64,000 bases of DNA from Haloarcula halophila. GTDB taxonomy: Archaea > Halobacteriota > Halobacteria > Halobacteriales > Haloarculaceae. The stretch spans positions 930,001 through 994,000 of the forward strand of contig NZ_CP119559.1 in the NCBI RefSeq assembly GCF_029278565.1, given 5' to 3'. The translations under genes were made by a program, and so were the position numbers. Below are positions 56,235 through 64,000 of the stretch, piece after piece (the first letter of the stretch is position 1; each line of letters starts with the position of its first letter). Under the pieces are notes generated by a model. That model was given only the letters and a program-made list of their open reading frames with translations, did no database searches and was not told the DNA's origin.

Positions 56235-59200
56235 TCAGAACCACCCCGGGAGCTCGTTGAAGTCGACGGACGGAGCGTCCTCAAGAGCGTTGCTCGTGTC
56301 GAACAGCGTCGTGCGGTTGTACGCGAAGCAGAGCATGGGTAGCAGGTGGCCGTACGCGTCCATCGCCTCGAGGTCGACCGACCGCATCGACACGAGGTCC
56401 ATCGTCTCCGCGACCGACTGGCGGACCAGCGCGTCCGTCCACTTCGTCGGCCCGGCGTGCTCGGCGTCGAAACCGAACGCCTCGGAACCACTCGCCCGTT
56501 GCCAGTCCGGCGGCGTCGCCAGCAGGATGGTCTGTGGCGCCCGGGTGCTCGGATCGTCGTACTGCAGGCCGAGCCCGATGGACTCCTCCTCGTCGGGGAC
56601 GCGCTCGACCCACTCGTCGACCAGCAGGCCCGCCACCGGTGGGCCGGAGTTCGACGGGTCGGGCGCGATGGGCGCGTCGAGGGTCGGGCCGGCGGGGGCC
56701 TCGCTCGCGAAGTCGACGGCGAGTGACAGCTCGCCGCCGTCGGGCGTTATCCCGTCCCGACCGAGCCAGTCCTGGCCCGACACGTGTGGCAGCTGTCCGA
56801 CCGTGAGCGTCCGTCGCAGCCCGGGACCGGTGCCGTGGCCCATCCCCAGAGCGTCGGCGTAGGTGCGGACCTGCCGGAACGACGCCGGTAGCTCGCGCAA
56901 CCGGGCGGCGCGCTGGAGCCACGTGTCGGTCGCGTAGGGGTCGTCTAACAGGTCGTCGTCCGCGAGGGTCGCCCGGAGCTCCGCGACGTTGTCCGGGGCG
57001 AAGGGCGGTAGCACGACGAACTCGTCGCCGAGCATCGCCTGGATGCGCTCGGTTTGTCCGTCGACCGTGGGCTCGTCGTTCGACGGGTCCGGTGCGTGGC
57101 CGTCCGCGGCGTCGATGCGGGCCTGTGCCTCCTCGCGGACCCGCGTCGCCTGGTCGACCAGAGTCGACTGGTCCTCGGGCGCGCCGCCGGCAGCCGAAGC
57201 CGGGACGCTCCCGTAGATGCCGAAATACGAGGCCTGCAAGAGCGCGCGCCGGACCGACTCGAGCGCGCCCGCGCGGAACGAGGCCGACAGGTCCGGGTAG
57301 GCCGTGGCGTCGAGGACGTACTCGTCGAGATTGAGAGCCGCGGCCGGTCCGACGGCGTCGAGCGCCGTCTCGTACCGGTCCTCCGCGTCGGCCGCCGACG
57401 AGGGGTTCGACCGGTAGTCGCTCACGGCCCCCTCGATGTCGTCGCCGTGGTCGGCGAAGACGTCCCAGACGTGGTCGGGCTCCCCGAGGAGGTTCTCGAC
57501 GGTTCCCTCCCTGTCGGCTGCCGCGATGGCCTGCCGAAGGTCGGTCACCTCGGTCCGGAGGTCGGCGACGGTCCGGTCGGCCACGAACTCGTCGACGTGG
57601 TGCAACAGGTCGTGGAGGTCCACGAGTAGTTGGTCGAGGTCCGGGACGAGGTGGCCGAAGGCACCCATGATCGCCGCGGGATCTGCGAGGAACTCCTCGA
57701 TCGCGGCGAGATCCTCGGCGTCCAACTCGTCCTCGCGGACGAGGGTCCGGATCGGCGGGCTGTAGGCCCCGAACGCCGACGGGGCGCGGATGTCGGGCAG
57801 CTCGTCGAGGCGCTCCAGGCGCGCCCGGACCTCGCCCTCGCGGTGCTTGTCGACGACAGTCTCCAAGTCGGTCGGGTTCGACCGCCAGACGTCCTGCTCG
57901 TCGGGGCGGCCCCGGTCGCCGGTCGTCCCGAGCAGTTCGGTCAGCCCGGTCCACGCGACCGGGCCGACGGCCTCCCGGACGAACGTCACGAGGGAGGCGA
58001 GGTCGAGAGACTGGAGGTCGAGCAGGGCCTCCACGGCGTCGCGGTCGTCGCTCGTGAACGGCTGGGGACTCGACCCGCCGAGGAGGGTCGACACGTGGTC
58101 CATCAGCGCCTTCTCGTCGCTGGCCGCGTCCCACGGCGACCAGTCGGGCGGGTCGACGGCGGCCATCAGCGCCCGGGCCGGCGGCGTCGTCTCCGGGTCG
58201 GCCGGCGGTTCGGGCCACGGCTCCGCTCCCGGGTCGAGCGTCGGCGCGACCTGATCGAGCCACAGCAACAGCGGCAGGTAGGTCTGGTCGGCGACCACCG
58301 ACGCGAGGCCGGGGCCGCCGGCGGACTCGGCGGCGTCGACGACCCGACCGTTCGCCGCGTAGACGGTCCCGCCCGGGATGCCGGTCAGCGGCCCCTCGAT
58401 AGAGGTTACGCGGATGCCGTGGAAGACGGCGCCGCGGTTGGCCCGGCAGTACAGCCCGACTGCACCTTCCCCGATGGCCCCGTCTTCCACGTCGAACAGC
58501 AGGTCGCCGTCGAGGAAGCCCCGGATGCGGTCCCCGGCGGCCTCGACGGTGACCTCGTAGGTCTCGCCGACCTCGTAGCCCGTCTCGTCCGCCCAGAGCA
58601 GTTCGGGCTCGCCCTCGACCTTGCGGACCAGCCGGCGGTACTCCCGCTGGGCGTCCATCGAGAACCGGTAGAAGTTGTCCGGGTCCTGCGCCCGGACGAG
58701 GACGCCGATGGCGTCGTCGTCCTCGGCGGAGAGCTCGACCGTCGTCCGGTAGTCGGCCCACTCCTCGTCGCCGATCACCGCGACGGCCCCCGGCGCGTTG
58801 ATGGGCGGCCCCTCGAAGCCGTAGAGGTTGCTCGTCTGGCGGAGTACGCCCGTCTCGTCGTCGAACACCCAGTTCGAGGATCGCTTCGACAGCGGGGGTT
58901 CGTCGACGAACTCCCAGTCGTCTGGCTCGGGGTCCTCGAAGGATCGCGCCAGCAGCTCCTCGCCCTCGGTGCTCGTCTCCGACTCGTCCGGGGTCGCGGC
59001 GAGTGCGAACGCCGTCCCCGGCTCCACGTCCGAGAAGTCGAAGGTCGCGGTGAAGGTCCCGTCGGCGTCGGTCGTGACGTCGTCGTCCGTCTTCGGCGCG
59101 AACCGGACCGCGTCGGAGTGTGGGTACGCGGTGACCGCCAGGTCGGTCGCGCGGTCGACGTCGGCCTGCCCGGCGACCGTCTGGCCGGTCGCGTCGTCGA

Positions 59201-62200
59201 AGACGACGTCGACGCCGGCGGACTTCGCCGGCCCGACCGCGACGTGGTCGGTGACGGTCCGCAACTCGTCGTAGACGTCGCTCGCCACCTGGCTGTCGAG
59301 GCGGTCGGTGACGTCGAGGACCTGCTGGACCGGTGCGGTCCGCCGGAAGCGCCCGAGCGCGTCGTCGACGGCCGCCATCCGGTCACAGACGTTCGGGTCG
59401 GCGGCGAGGACGTCCGTGCGGTGCTTCAGGAGGTCCCGCACGTCGGTCAGCCGCTTCTCCAGCAACTCGGCGTCGGTCTGGAGCCGGCCGCTGGCTGGGA
59501 GGAAGCCCTCCCCGGCGGCGTCGCCGGGGTGGGTGAAATCCGTGGCGTTCGCCGGGCGGGCCTCGCCCACGAGGTCACGGATCGATCGGGACACCTCGAT
59601 GTACTCGGCGAGACTGACGTCGTGGGCCGCCGTCGTCTCCCCGAACTCGATGTCGAGCGTCGCGTCGTCGGGGACCGGCGGTCGGTTCGACGGTCGGTTG
59701 CGGAACGCCCAGTAGCCGAAGCGACGCTCGATCTGAGAGTCGCCGGCCGCCTCGACGCCCTGCGTGAGCCAGACGGCGTCGAGGGGCGTCAGATCGAGGT
59801 CCTCGAGGGCCAATCCGTCCTCGAAGGCCGCCGAGAACTCCTGGGAGTCCGGGCGGGCGGGCCACGCGCGGTAGAACACGACCGGCCCGCCCCCGGACGG
59901 GAGGTCGGAGAACTCCAGATCGAACCCGTCGTCGGTGACGGCCGCGACCGAGACGGTCGCGCCCGCCGTCGGTCCGTCGGTGCCGGCGGTCACCAATTGC
60001 GCGACGTCGTCGGTCGCGTTCGTTGCGCCGCCGCTCGCGGTCGCGCCGGTCGCCAGCGACCGCTGGATCCCGGTGCTGGTGGCGGCGCCGAGCGAGAGCA
60101 CGGTGTCGACCGCCGACACCGACGACGAGACCGGCAACCCGTCGGACTCGCCGGTCACGCCCGCCACGACCTCGACCTCGACCAGCCCGGGCCGGAAGCC
60201 AACGTCGACGGCCGTCTCGGTCCCGGACGTCGACGCGACGTGGCCGACGGCCGGGCGGTGGGTGTGGTGGCCGGTCGGGGTCTCCGGCCGGGGGGACTCG
60301 ACCGCGACGTAGGTGACGGGCACCGCGCCCGCGTAGGTGGTGTCACTCGGGGCACCGACGTGGACGCTCGCACCGGAGGCGTCGACGGACTCGACGTCGA
60401 GGCGGAGGCCGGCGTCGCCGTCGCCCGCGTCGATGTCGAGTGCGGCGTCGTCGCGCGCCGAGACGCGATGGTCGCCCCCGGGCGCGACCGTCACGCCGAC
60501 CGCGTGCTGGTCGAACGCGTCGCGGTCGTCCGACCGCGCGAGGGCCTCGCCGCGGGCGAACCCGAGCGCGTCCGGCGTCCCGTCGCCGTCCGCGTCGACG
60601 GGGAGCGCCGCGGAGAACAGCACGTGGTCCGGAACGAAGTCGTCGGCCGGCGCGCCGTCGCCGGTGAGGTCCACCTGGTCGAGGTCGCCGGCCTGCTGGG
60701 GCGTCGTGTACTCGCCGACGCGGACGCTGGTCGGGTCGGCCAGCTTCAGCGCCCGGTAGGTGACGGTGACCTGATCCGGGCCGTCACTCGGGGGCGACAC
60801 GTCGGTGAACGACACCTCGAAGCCGTCCTCGGTGGTCGCGACGACCTGGCCCTCGATGGTGGCCTGCGAGCCGGCGAAGTCGACGTCAACGGCCCGTGTC
60901 GTCGACGTGGCCCGGGTCACATCGCCCGCGGCGGTGACGCTGGCCGTCGTCGCGCGCTGGACCTCGGGGTAGGAGCCCCCGGCTGCCCGGCGGAAGACGC
61001 CGTGGCTCCAACCGGTCGTGTCGGTCGCCGCCGCGCCGTCGCCGGTCGCCCCGGTGACGGCCGCGAACAGGACGACGTCGGGCTTGAACCCGACGTCGAC
61101 GGTGACCGGCCCCGCCGTCGGCGGGGTCTCGAAGCTCCCGACGGCGAACTCCCGGTCGCGCTCCCAGATGAACCGGCCGGTCCCGCCGATACGGGCGGGG
61201 TCGGGCAGCAGGTCGCCGGCCCACGCGTCGAGGTTGGGCTCTGCCTCGTGGCGCACCTGGATGCGCTCTTCCCCGGTCGAGTTGCCGGTGTCGGACACGC
61301 CCGGCAGATCTTCGGGGTCGAGGAGGTCCCGCTCGGACGGGTCCCACACGTTCGGGGGCTCGTAGGACGTCGCGTTGCCGAAGGCCAGCAACAGTCGGTG
61401 GCTGACGCCGGTCTCGGAGCGCGGTGTGTCGAGGGCCGTCGGCTCGGGCGGCGCCTCGACCCGCGAGAGGCCTTCGAGGGCCGCAGCCGCGCGCTCGGGC
61501 CGGCCGTGGGCGAGGTGGTGGACACCCTCCGCGAGCAGCAGGTCGTGGACGGCCTCCATCGCGGCGTCGATATCGCCCAGGATGCTGCCCGGCGCCGCCG
61601 GGTCGTCGGGCCCCGACCCGCCGATGGCGTCCTTGATGGCCGACTCCTCGCCCTGGGGGAAAGTCGTGCCCACCTCGGACTGCAGGTCCGACCACAGCGT
61701 CCCCTTCTTCCAGAGCCGGTAGACGCGCATGCCGTCCACGACGTCACTCTGCTTCGACTCGTCGGACGTCCCGCCGCGGTCGAGTTTCCCCTCGACGGCC
61801 GGCGCGAGCGCCCGGAAGTCCGCGATGTACGTCTCGAGGTCGGGCGTCGAGGCCTGGGTGCCGACCTCGCGGAGGCCCCGCTCGAAGCGGTAGCCCAGCA
61901 TCTCCGGGAGGTCCAGGCCGGCGCGGATCCCCGCCAACAGCGGGCGGGCCAGCCGGACCTGCTCGGGCGAGCAGTCGACCGCGAGAGCGTCCGCCGGGCT
62001 GGTCCCGCCCCCGGCGCTGTCGTCGGTGCGGGCCTTGTGGGCACTGCGCAGCACCGAGGCGGTAGTCGCCTGGTCCAGCGACGGCGCGAGCAGGTACTCG
62101 GCGTCGGGACCAGACTCCTTCGCGAGGTTCTCGACGAAGCCGAAGGCGCCGACGTGGACCTCGTCGGACGCGTCGACGCCGGCGCCCCGGAGCTCCTCCA

Positions 62201-64000
62201 GCCGACGAGTCGCGACCGAGGTCCACCACGCGTCGAGGCGGTGGCTTGCGAGGTCCATCGTCTCCCTCGTCAGCCGGCCCAGCCGCTCGGAGTCGACCGT
62301 CGCGAGGTGCGACACCGAGTCGAGGAAGCCGGCGAGCGCCGGGTCGACCGGCGGGTAGCTGTTCGAGGCGGACAGGGCAGTCGTCTCGACGACGTCCCTG
62401 AAGTCCGAGTTCCCGGTCAGCTTCGGGTGGTCGGCGTACGGGTCACCGACGTGTGCCGCCGATCCGGACGGGACCGTGTCGGTGAACCGGTCGAAAATCG
62501 TCCCGTCACCGGGGTCGTAGGAGGTCGGCTCGGCGGGCACGTCGGGCTTGTCGTGGTAGTAGATGGCGCCGAGACGGACACGCGACGCCACGGCGGCCTG
62601 GAACCCCGCGAACAGGATTGCCTGTCGCAGTAGCGACGCCGTCGGGTCGTAGTCCGCGGAGTCGGTCGTCGGGTCGAGCGCCGCGATGACGCTCCGGGGG
62701 ATGGACGCCGAGGACGACGGCGACAGCGAGACGTCCTCGTCGGGGTCCGTGCCGAGGATGCGTAGCGCGACGTCCGGCCACGGCGACTCGAACACGTCGC
62801 CGACGGTGTCGAGGAACGTCGTCACGTCCGCATCGGTGACGGGCAGGTCCTCGGCGGTCAGCGACGCGCCGAGGAACAGGAGCCGCGCCATGCGGGGGAG
62901 AAAGCCCGACAGCCCGGCGTCGTCAAGGGCAGTGCTGGTGTCCTGTACCAGTTGCTGGCGGAGCTGCGGGGCGTCCGGGTCGTTCAAGGGGTTGTCCTCC
63001 CCGAGCAGCCACAGCCGCCGCCGGTAGGTCGCGGCCGTCGCCTCCATCGACAGCATGTCCAGCAGCCGGTCGTCGGACAGCGCGGCGTCGTCGGTCACCG
63101 CGGGAACGTCCCCGGCCCAGTCAAGCCAGTCGTCGCGCAGCCACCACAACCGGGTCAACAGCTCCGGACCGAACGTCTCGTCGGGAATGTGTTTCACCTC
63201 CGGCGGGGTGTAGCCGGCACTCGACCCGTCGGTGCCCGTCTCGGACTCCTCCCATTCGAGGGGCGAGCGGTCGTCACTCCCGACGTCGACGGGCGAAACC
63301 GGCAGCAGGCCATAGGGCTGGGCCCCCGCCCGGAGGGTCTTGTACGGCCCGCCAGCGCGCACGTACTCGACGAAGTGGTCCCGGTAGGTCTCCAGCCACC
63401 GGAGCAGCCGTGGCGGCCCCTCGACCGAGTCGCTCCGGCCGGTCCCGAGCATCGGCGGTGTGGCGTGTTCGTCCTCGTCCTCGTCGTGCTCGTCGTCGTT
63501 CTCGCCGCCCAGTGGCACCAGCAGGTTCCGGACGTAGTAGCCGATGGTGGCGGGCCAGAGCGCCCGGTTCATCGCCCGGGCGTCGGTGTCGCGGGTGTCG
63601 CCCGCGCCGCCGACGTGGTCGAACGTCGCCGGGTCGACGCCGAGCGCCTCCGCCAGCCGCCACCCGTCGGTGCCCGACCCGGCCAGTCCCGGCCCGGTCG
63701 CAGTGTCGAGGCTCGCGGCCGGGTCCCGGGTCTCCGACCGTGCCGAAGGCTCGTCGGCGTTGTTCGTCGGCGTCCCTGGATCGAGCAGTTCGAGGCCGTC
63801 GGTGTGGTTGGTGGCGGCGAGGAGGTCCGACAGCGCCTCCGTAGCCGCCTCGCCGTCCATCGACGTCTTGAGCCCGAGGACGACCAGCTTCGAGAAGCCG
63901 TCGCCGGTCGCCTCGAAGTCCTCGTCCGGCAGCGGGACCCGTAGCCCCATCCCGGCCCGCTCGGCCTCGGGGAACTCGGTCATCCACTCCATCTCCCGGG
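56235..64000 (-). CDS. Giant protein (>2,585 residues, N-terminus beyond window), function unknown
   Basis: The frame stays open to the window edge; the first visible Met is at 63992, so the start lies outside. Layout as seen: GMGLRVPLP and GTPTNN segments; an Asp/Glu/His stretch near residue 165; a long acidic helical part up to about 900; three beta-sandwich-like units (61.1-59.9 kb) beginning VDVGFKPDVVLFAAV, FVPDHVLFSAALP and VDVGFRPGLVEVEV; a helical part; a concanavalin-like unit (58.9-58.4 kb, GEWADYRTTVELS, NFYRFSMD, YEVTVEAAGDRIRGFLDGD); then a helical C-terminus. No catalytic motif seen. It resembles a modular structural or tail-like assembly protein. Confidence 0.72.
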   Translation of the reverse strand, partial: REMEWMTEFPEAERAGMGLRVPLPDEDFEATGDGFSKLVVLGLKTSMDGEAATEALSDLLAATNHTDGLELLDPGTPTNNADEPSARSETRDPAASLDTATGPGLAGSGTDGWRLAEALGVDPATFDHVGGAGDTRDTDARAMNRALWPATIGYYVRNLLVPLGGENDDEHDEDEDEHATPPMLGTGRSDSVEGPPRLLRWLETYRDHFVEYVRAGGPYKTLRAGAQPYGLLPVSPVDVGSDDRSPLEWEESETGTDGSSAGYTPPEVKHIPDETFGPELLTRLWWLRDDWLDWAGDVPAVTDDAALSDDRLLDMLSMEATAATYRRRLWLLGEDNPLNDPDAPQLRQQLVQDTSTALDDAGLSGFLPRMARLLFLGASLTAEDLPVTDADVTTFLDTVGDVFESPWPDVALRILGTDPDEDVSLSPSSSASIPRSVIAALDPTTDSADYDPTASLLRQAILFAGFQAAVASRVRLGAIYYHDKPDVPAEPTSYDPGDGTIFDRFTDTVPSGSAAHVGDPYADHPKLTGNSDFRDVVETTALSASNSYPPVDPALAGFLDSVSHLATVDSERLGRLTRETMDLASHRLDAWWTSVATRRLEELRGAGVDASDEVHVGAFGFVENLAKESGPDAEYLLAPSLDQATTASVLRSAHKARTDDSAGGGTSPADALAVDCSPEQVRLARPLLAGIRAGLDLPEMLGYRFERGLREVGTQASTPDLETYIADFRALAPAVEGKLDRGGTSDESKQSDVVDGMRVYRLWKKGTLWSDLQSEVGTTFPQGEESAIKDAIGGSGPDDPAAPGSILGDIDAAMEAVHDLLLAEGVHHLAHGRPERAAAALEGLSRVEAPPEPTALDTPRSETGVSHRLLLAFGNATSYEPPNVWDPSERDLLDPEDLPGVSDTGNSTGEERIQVRHEAEPNLDAWAGDLLPDPARIGGTGRFIWERDREFAVGSFETPPTAGPVTVDVGFKPDVVLFAAVTGATGDGAAATDTTGWSHGVFRRAAGGSYPEVQRATTASVTAAGDVTRATSTTRAVDVDFAGSQATIEGQVVATTEDGFEVSFTDVSPPSDGPDQVTVTYRALKLADPTSVRVGEYTTPQQAGDLDQVDLTGDGAPADDFVPDHVLFSAALPVDADGDGTPDALGFARGEALARSDDRDAFDQHAVGVTVAPGGDHRVSARDDAALDIDAGDGDAGLRLDVESVDASGASVHVGAPSDTTYAGAVPVTYVAVESPRPETPTGHHTHRPAVGHVASTSGTETAVDVGFRPGLVEVEVVAGVTGESDGLPVSSSVSAVDTVLSLGAATSTGIQRSLATGATASGGATNATDDVAQLVTAGTDGPTAGATVSVAAVTDDGFDLEFSDLPSGGGPVVFYRAWPARPDSQEFSAAFEDGLALEDLDLTPLDAVWLTQGVEAAGDSQIERRFGYWAFRNRPSNRPPVPDDATLDIEFGETTAAHDVSLAEYIEVSRSIRDLVGEARPANATDFTHPGDAAGEGFLPASGRLQTDAELLEKRLTDVRDLLKHRTDVLAADPNVCDRMAAVDDALGRFRRTAPVQQVLDVTDRLDSQVASDVYDELRTVTDHVAVGPAKSAGVDVVFDDATGQTVAGQADVDRATDLAVTAYPHSDAVRFAPKTDDDVTTDADGTFTATFDFSDVEPGTAFALAATPDESETSTEGEELLARSFEDPEPDDWEFVDEPPLSKRSSNWVFDDETGVLRQTSNLYGFEGPPINAPGAVAVIGDEEWADYRTTVELSAEDDDAIGVLVRAQDPDNFYRFSMDAQREYRRLVRKVEGEPELLWADETGYEVGETYEVTVEAAGDRIRGFLDGDLLFDVEDGAIGEGAVGLYCRANRGAVFHGIRVTSIEGPLTGIPGGTVYAANGRVVDAAESAGGPGLASVVADQTYLPLLLWLDQVAPTLDPGAEPWPEPPADPETTPPARALMAAVDPPDWSPWDAASDEKALMDHVSTLLGGSSPQPFTSDDRDAVEALLDLQSLDLASLVTFVREAVGPVAWTGLTELLGTTGDRGRPDEQDVWRSNPTDLETVVDKHREGEVRARLERLDELPDIRAPSAFGAYSPPIRTLVREDELDAEDLAAIEEFLADPAAIMGAFGHLVPDLDQLLVDLHDLLHHVDEFVADRTVADLRTEVTDLRQAIAAADREGTVENLLGEPDHVWDVFADHGDDIEGAVSDYRSNPSSAADAEDRYETALDAVGPAAALNLDEYVLDATAYPDLSASFRAGALESVRRALLQASYFGIYGSVPASAAGGAPEDQSTLVDQATRVREEAQARIDAADGHAPDPSNDEPTVDGQTERIQAMLGDEFVVLPPFAPDNVAELRATLADDDLLDDPYATDTWLQRAARLRELPASFRQVRTYADALGMGHGTGPGLRRTLTVGQLPHVSGQDWLGRDGITPDGGELSLAVDFASEAPAGPTLDAPIAPDPSNSGPPVAGLLVDEWVERVPDEEESIGLGLQYDDPSTRAPQTILLATPPDWQRASGSEAFGFDAEHAGPTKWTDALVRQSVAETMDLVSMRSVDLEAMDAYGHLLPMLCFAYNRTTLFDTSNALEDAPSVDFNELPGWF

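Noticed and set aside
57630..62633. A 1,667-codon open frame on the plus strand
   Set aside because: It is exactly antisense to the giant minus-strand gene, has the Arg/Gly/Val-rich composition of a GC-driven shadow, contains no recognisable domain, and the minus strand has clear domains.

Overview
The window is a piece of a haloarchaeal chromosome (class Halobacteria). The proteins are strongly acidic, the DNA is GC-rich with AT-rich islands only at promoters, and many genes look leaderless with a TATA-like element about 27-33 bases before the start codon. It carries archaeal hallmarks: TFB, Rpo11, a 7S/SRP RNA, RNase P component 4, GatCA, CDP-archaeol-type and geranylgeranyl-reductase-type lipid enzymes. 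Several small families known only from haloarchaea are present. I cannot name the genus.

Layout. 0-4.6 kb: the end of a urease operon (ureE, ureF), a methyltransferase, a cold-shock protein, a duplicated-domain protein and a patatin lipase. 4.6-6.3 kb: an IS1341-type TnpB element inserted at the front of a small membrane-protein gene. 6.4-8.8 kb: a short-chain fatty acid permease (with an apparent one-base frameshift near its start) divergent from a hydroxybutyrate-dehydrogenase-like SDR. 8.8-9.1 kb: tRNA-Arg(UCG) beside a duplicated tRNA 3' end and a structured repeat. 9.2-12.9 kb: an orphan RecA-like ATPase, SRP RNA, a gene relic, MscS, a YhbY-type RNA-binding protein and RNase P component 4. 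12.9-18.3 kb: two GT4 glycosyltransferases around an MFS carrier, then photolyase. 18.3-20.9 kb: twin HtpX-like M48 proteases around a 60-residue membrane protein. 20.9-31.4 kb: gatCA, tfb, NUDIX, a PHP/asparagine-synthetase-like pair, a radical-SAM/RiPP-candidate pair, GNAT, and an operon of CDP-alcohol transferase, PHP and TVP38.

31.7-39.9 kb is the most coherent accessory block. It holds a two-domain multicopper oxidase, a winged-helix regulator with two tandem small membrane proteins, and a set of genes reading from divergent promoters: an NnrS/heme-copper-like membrane protein, two DUF2249 proteins, a free-standing GlutR-dimerisation-like protein, two cupins, a Cys/His protein of unknown function and heme-copper oxidase subunit I. 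Six of these promoters share four copies of a palindrome close to CCGAACATATTCGG, each centred 44.5-45.5 bases from the start codon, and none has an obvious TATA box. This looks like a single activator-driven respiratory/redox regulon.

39.9-53.6 kb is mainly housekeeping: purL, a FIST/histidine-kinase pair, a geranylgeranyl-reductase-like flavoprotein, a pilin with a LamG-type domain, hisF, rpo11, oxidase subunit III and small haloarchaeal proteins. 53.7 kb holds a second copy of the structured repeat seen at 8.9 kb. From 54.0 kb to the end are two coupled genes, a 730-residue protein and a protein of more than 2,585 residues that runs off the window. They resemble large tail-like or surface-assembly proteins and are the best candidate here for a poorly described system.
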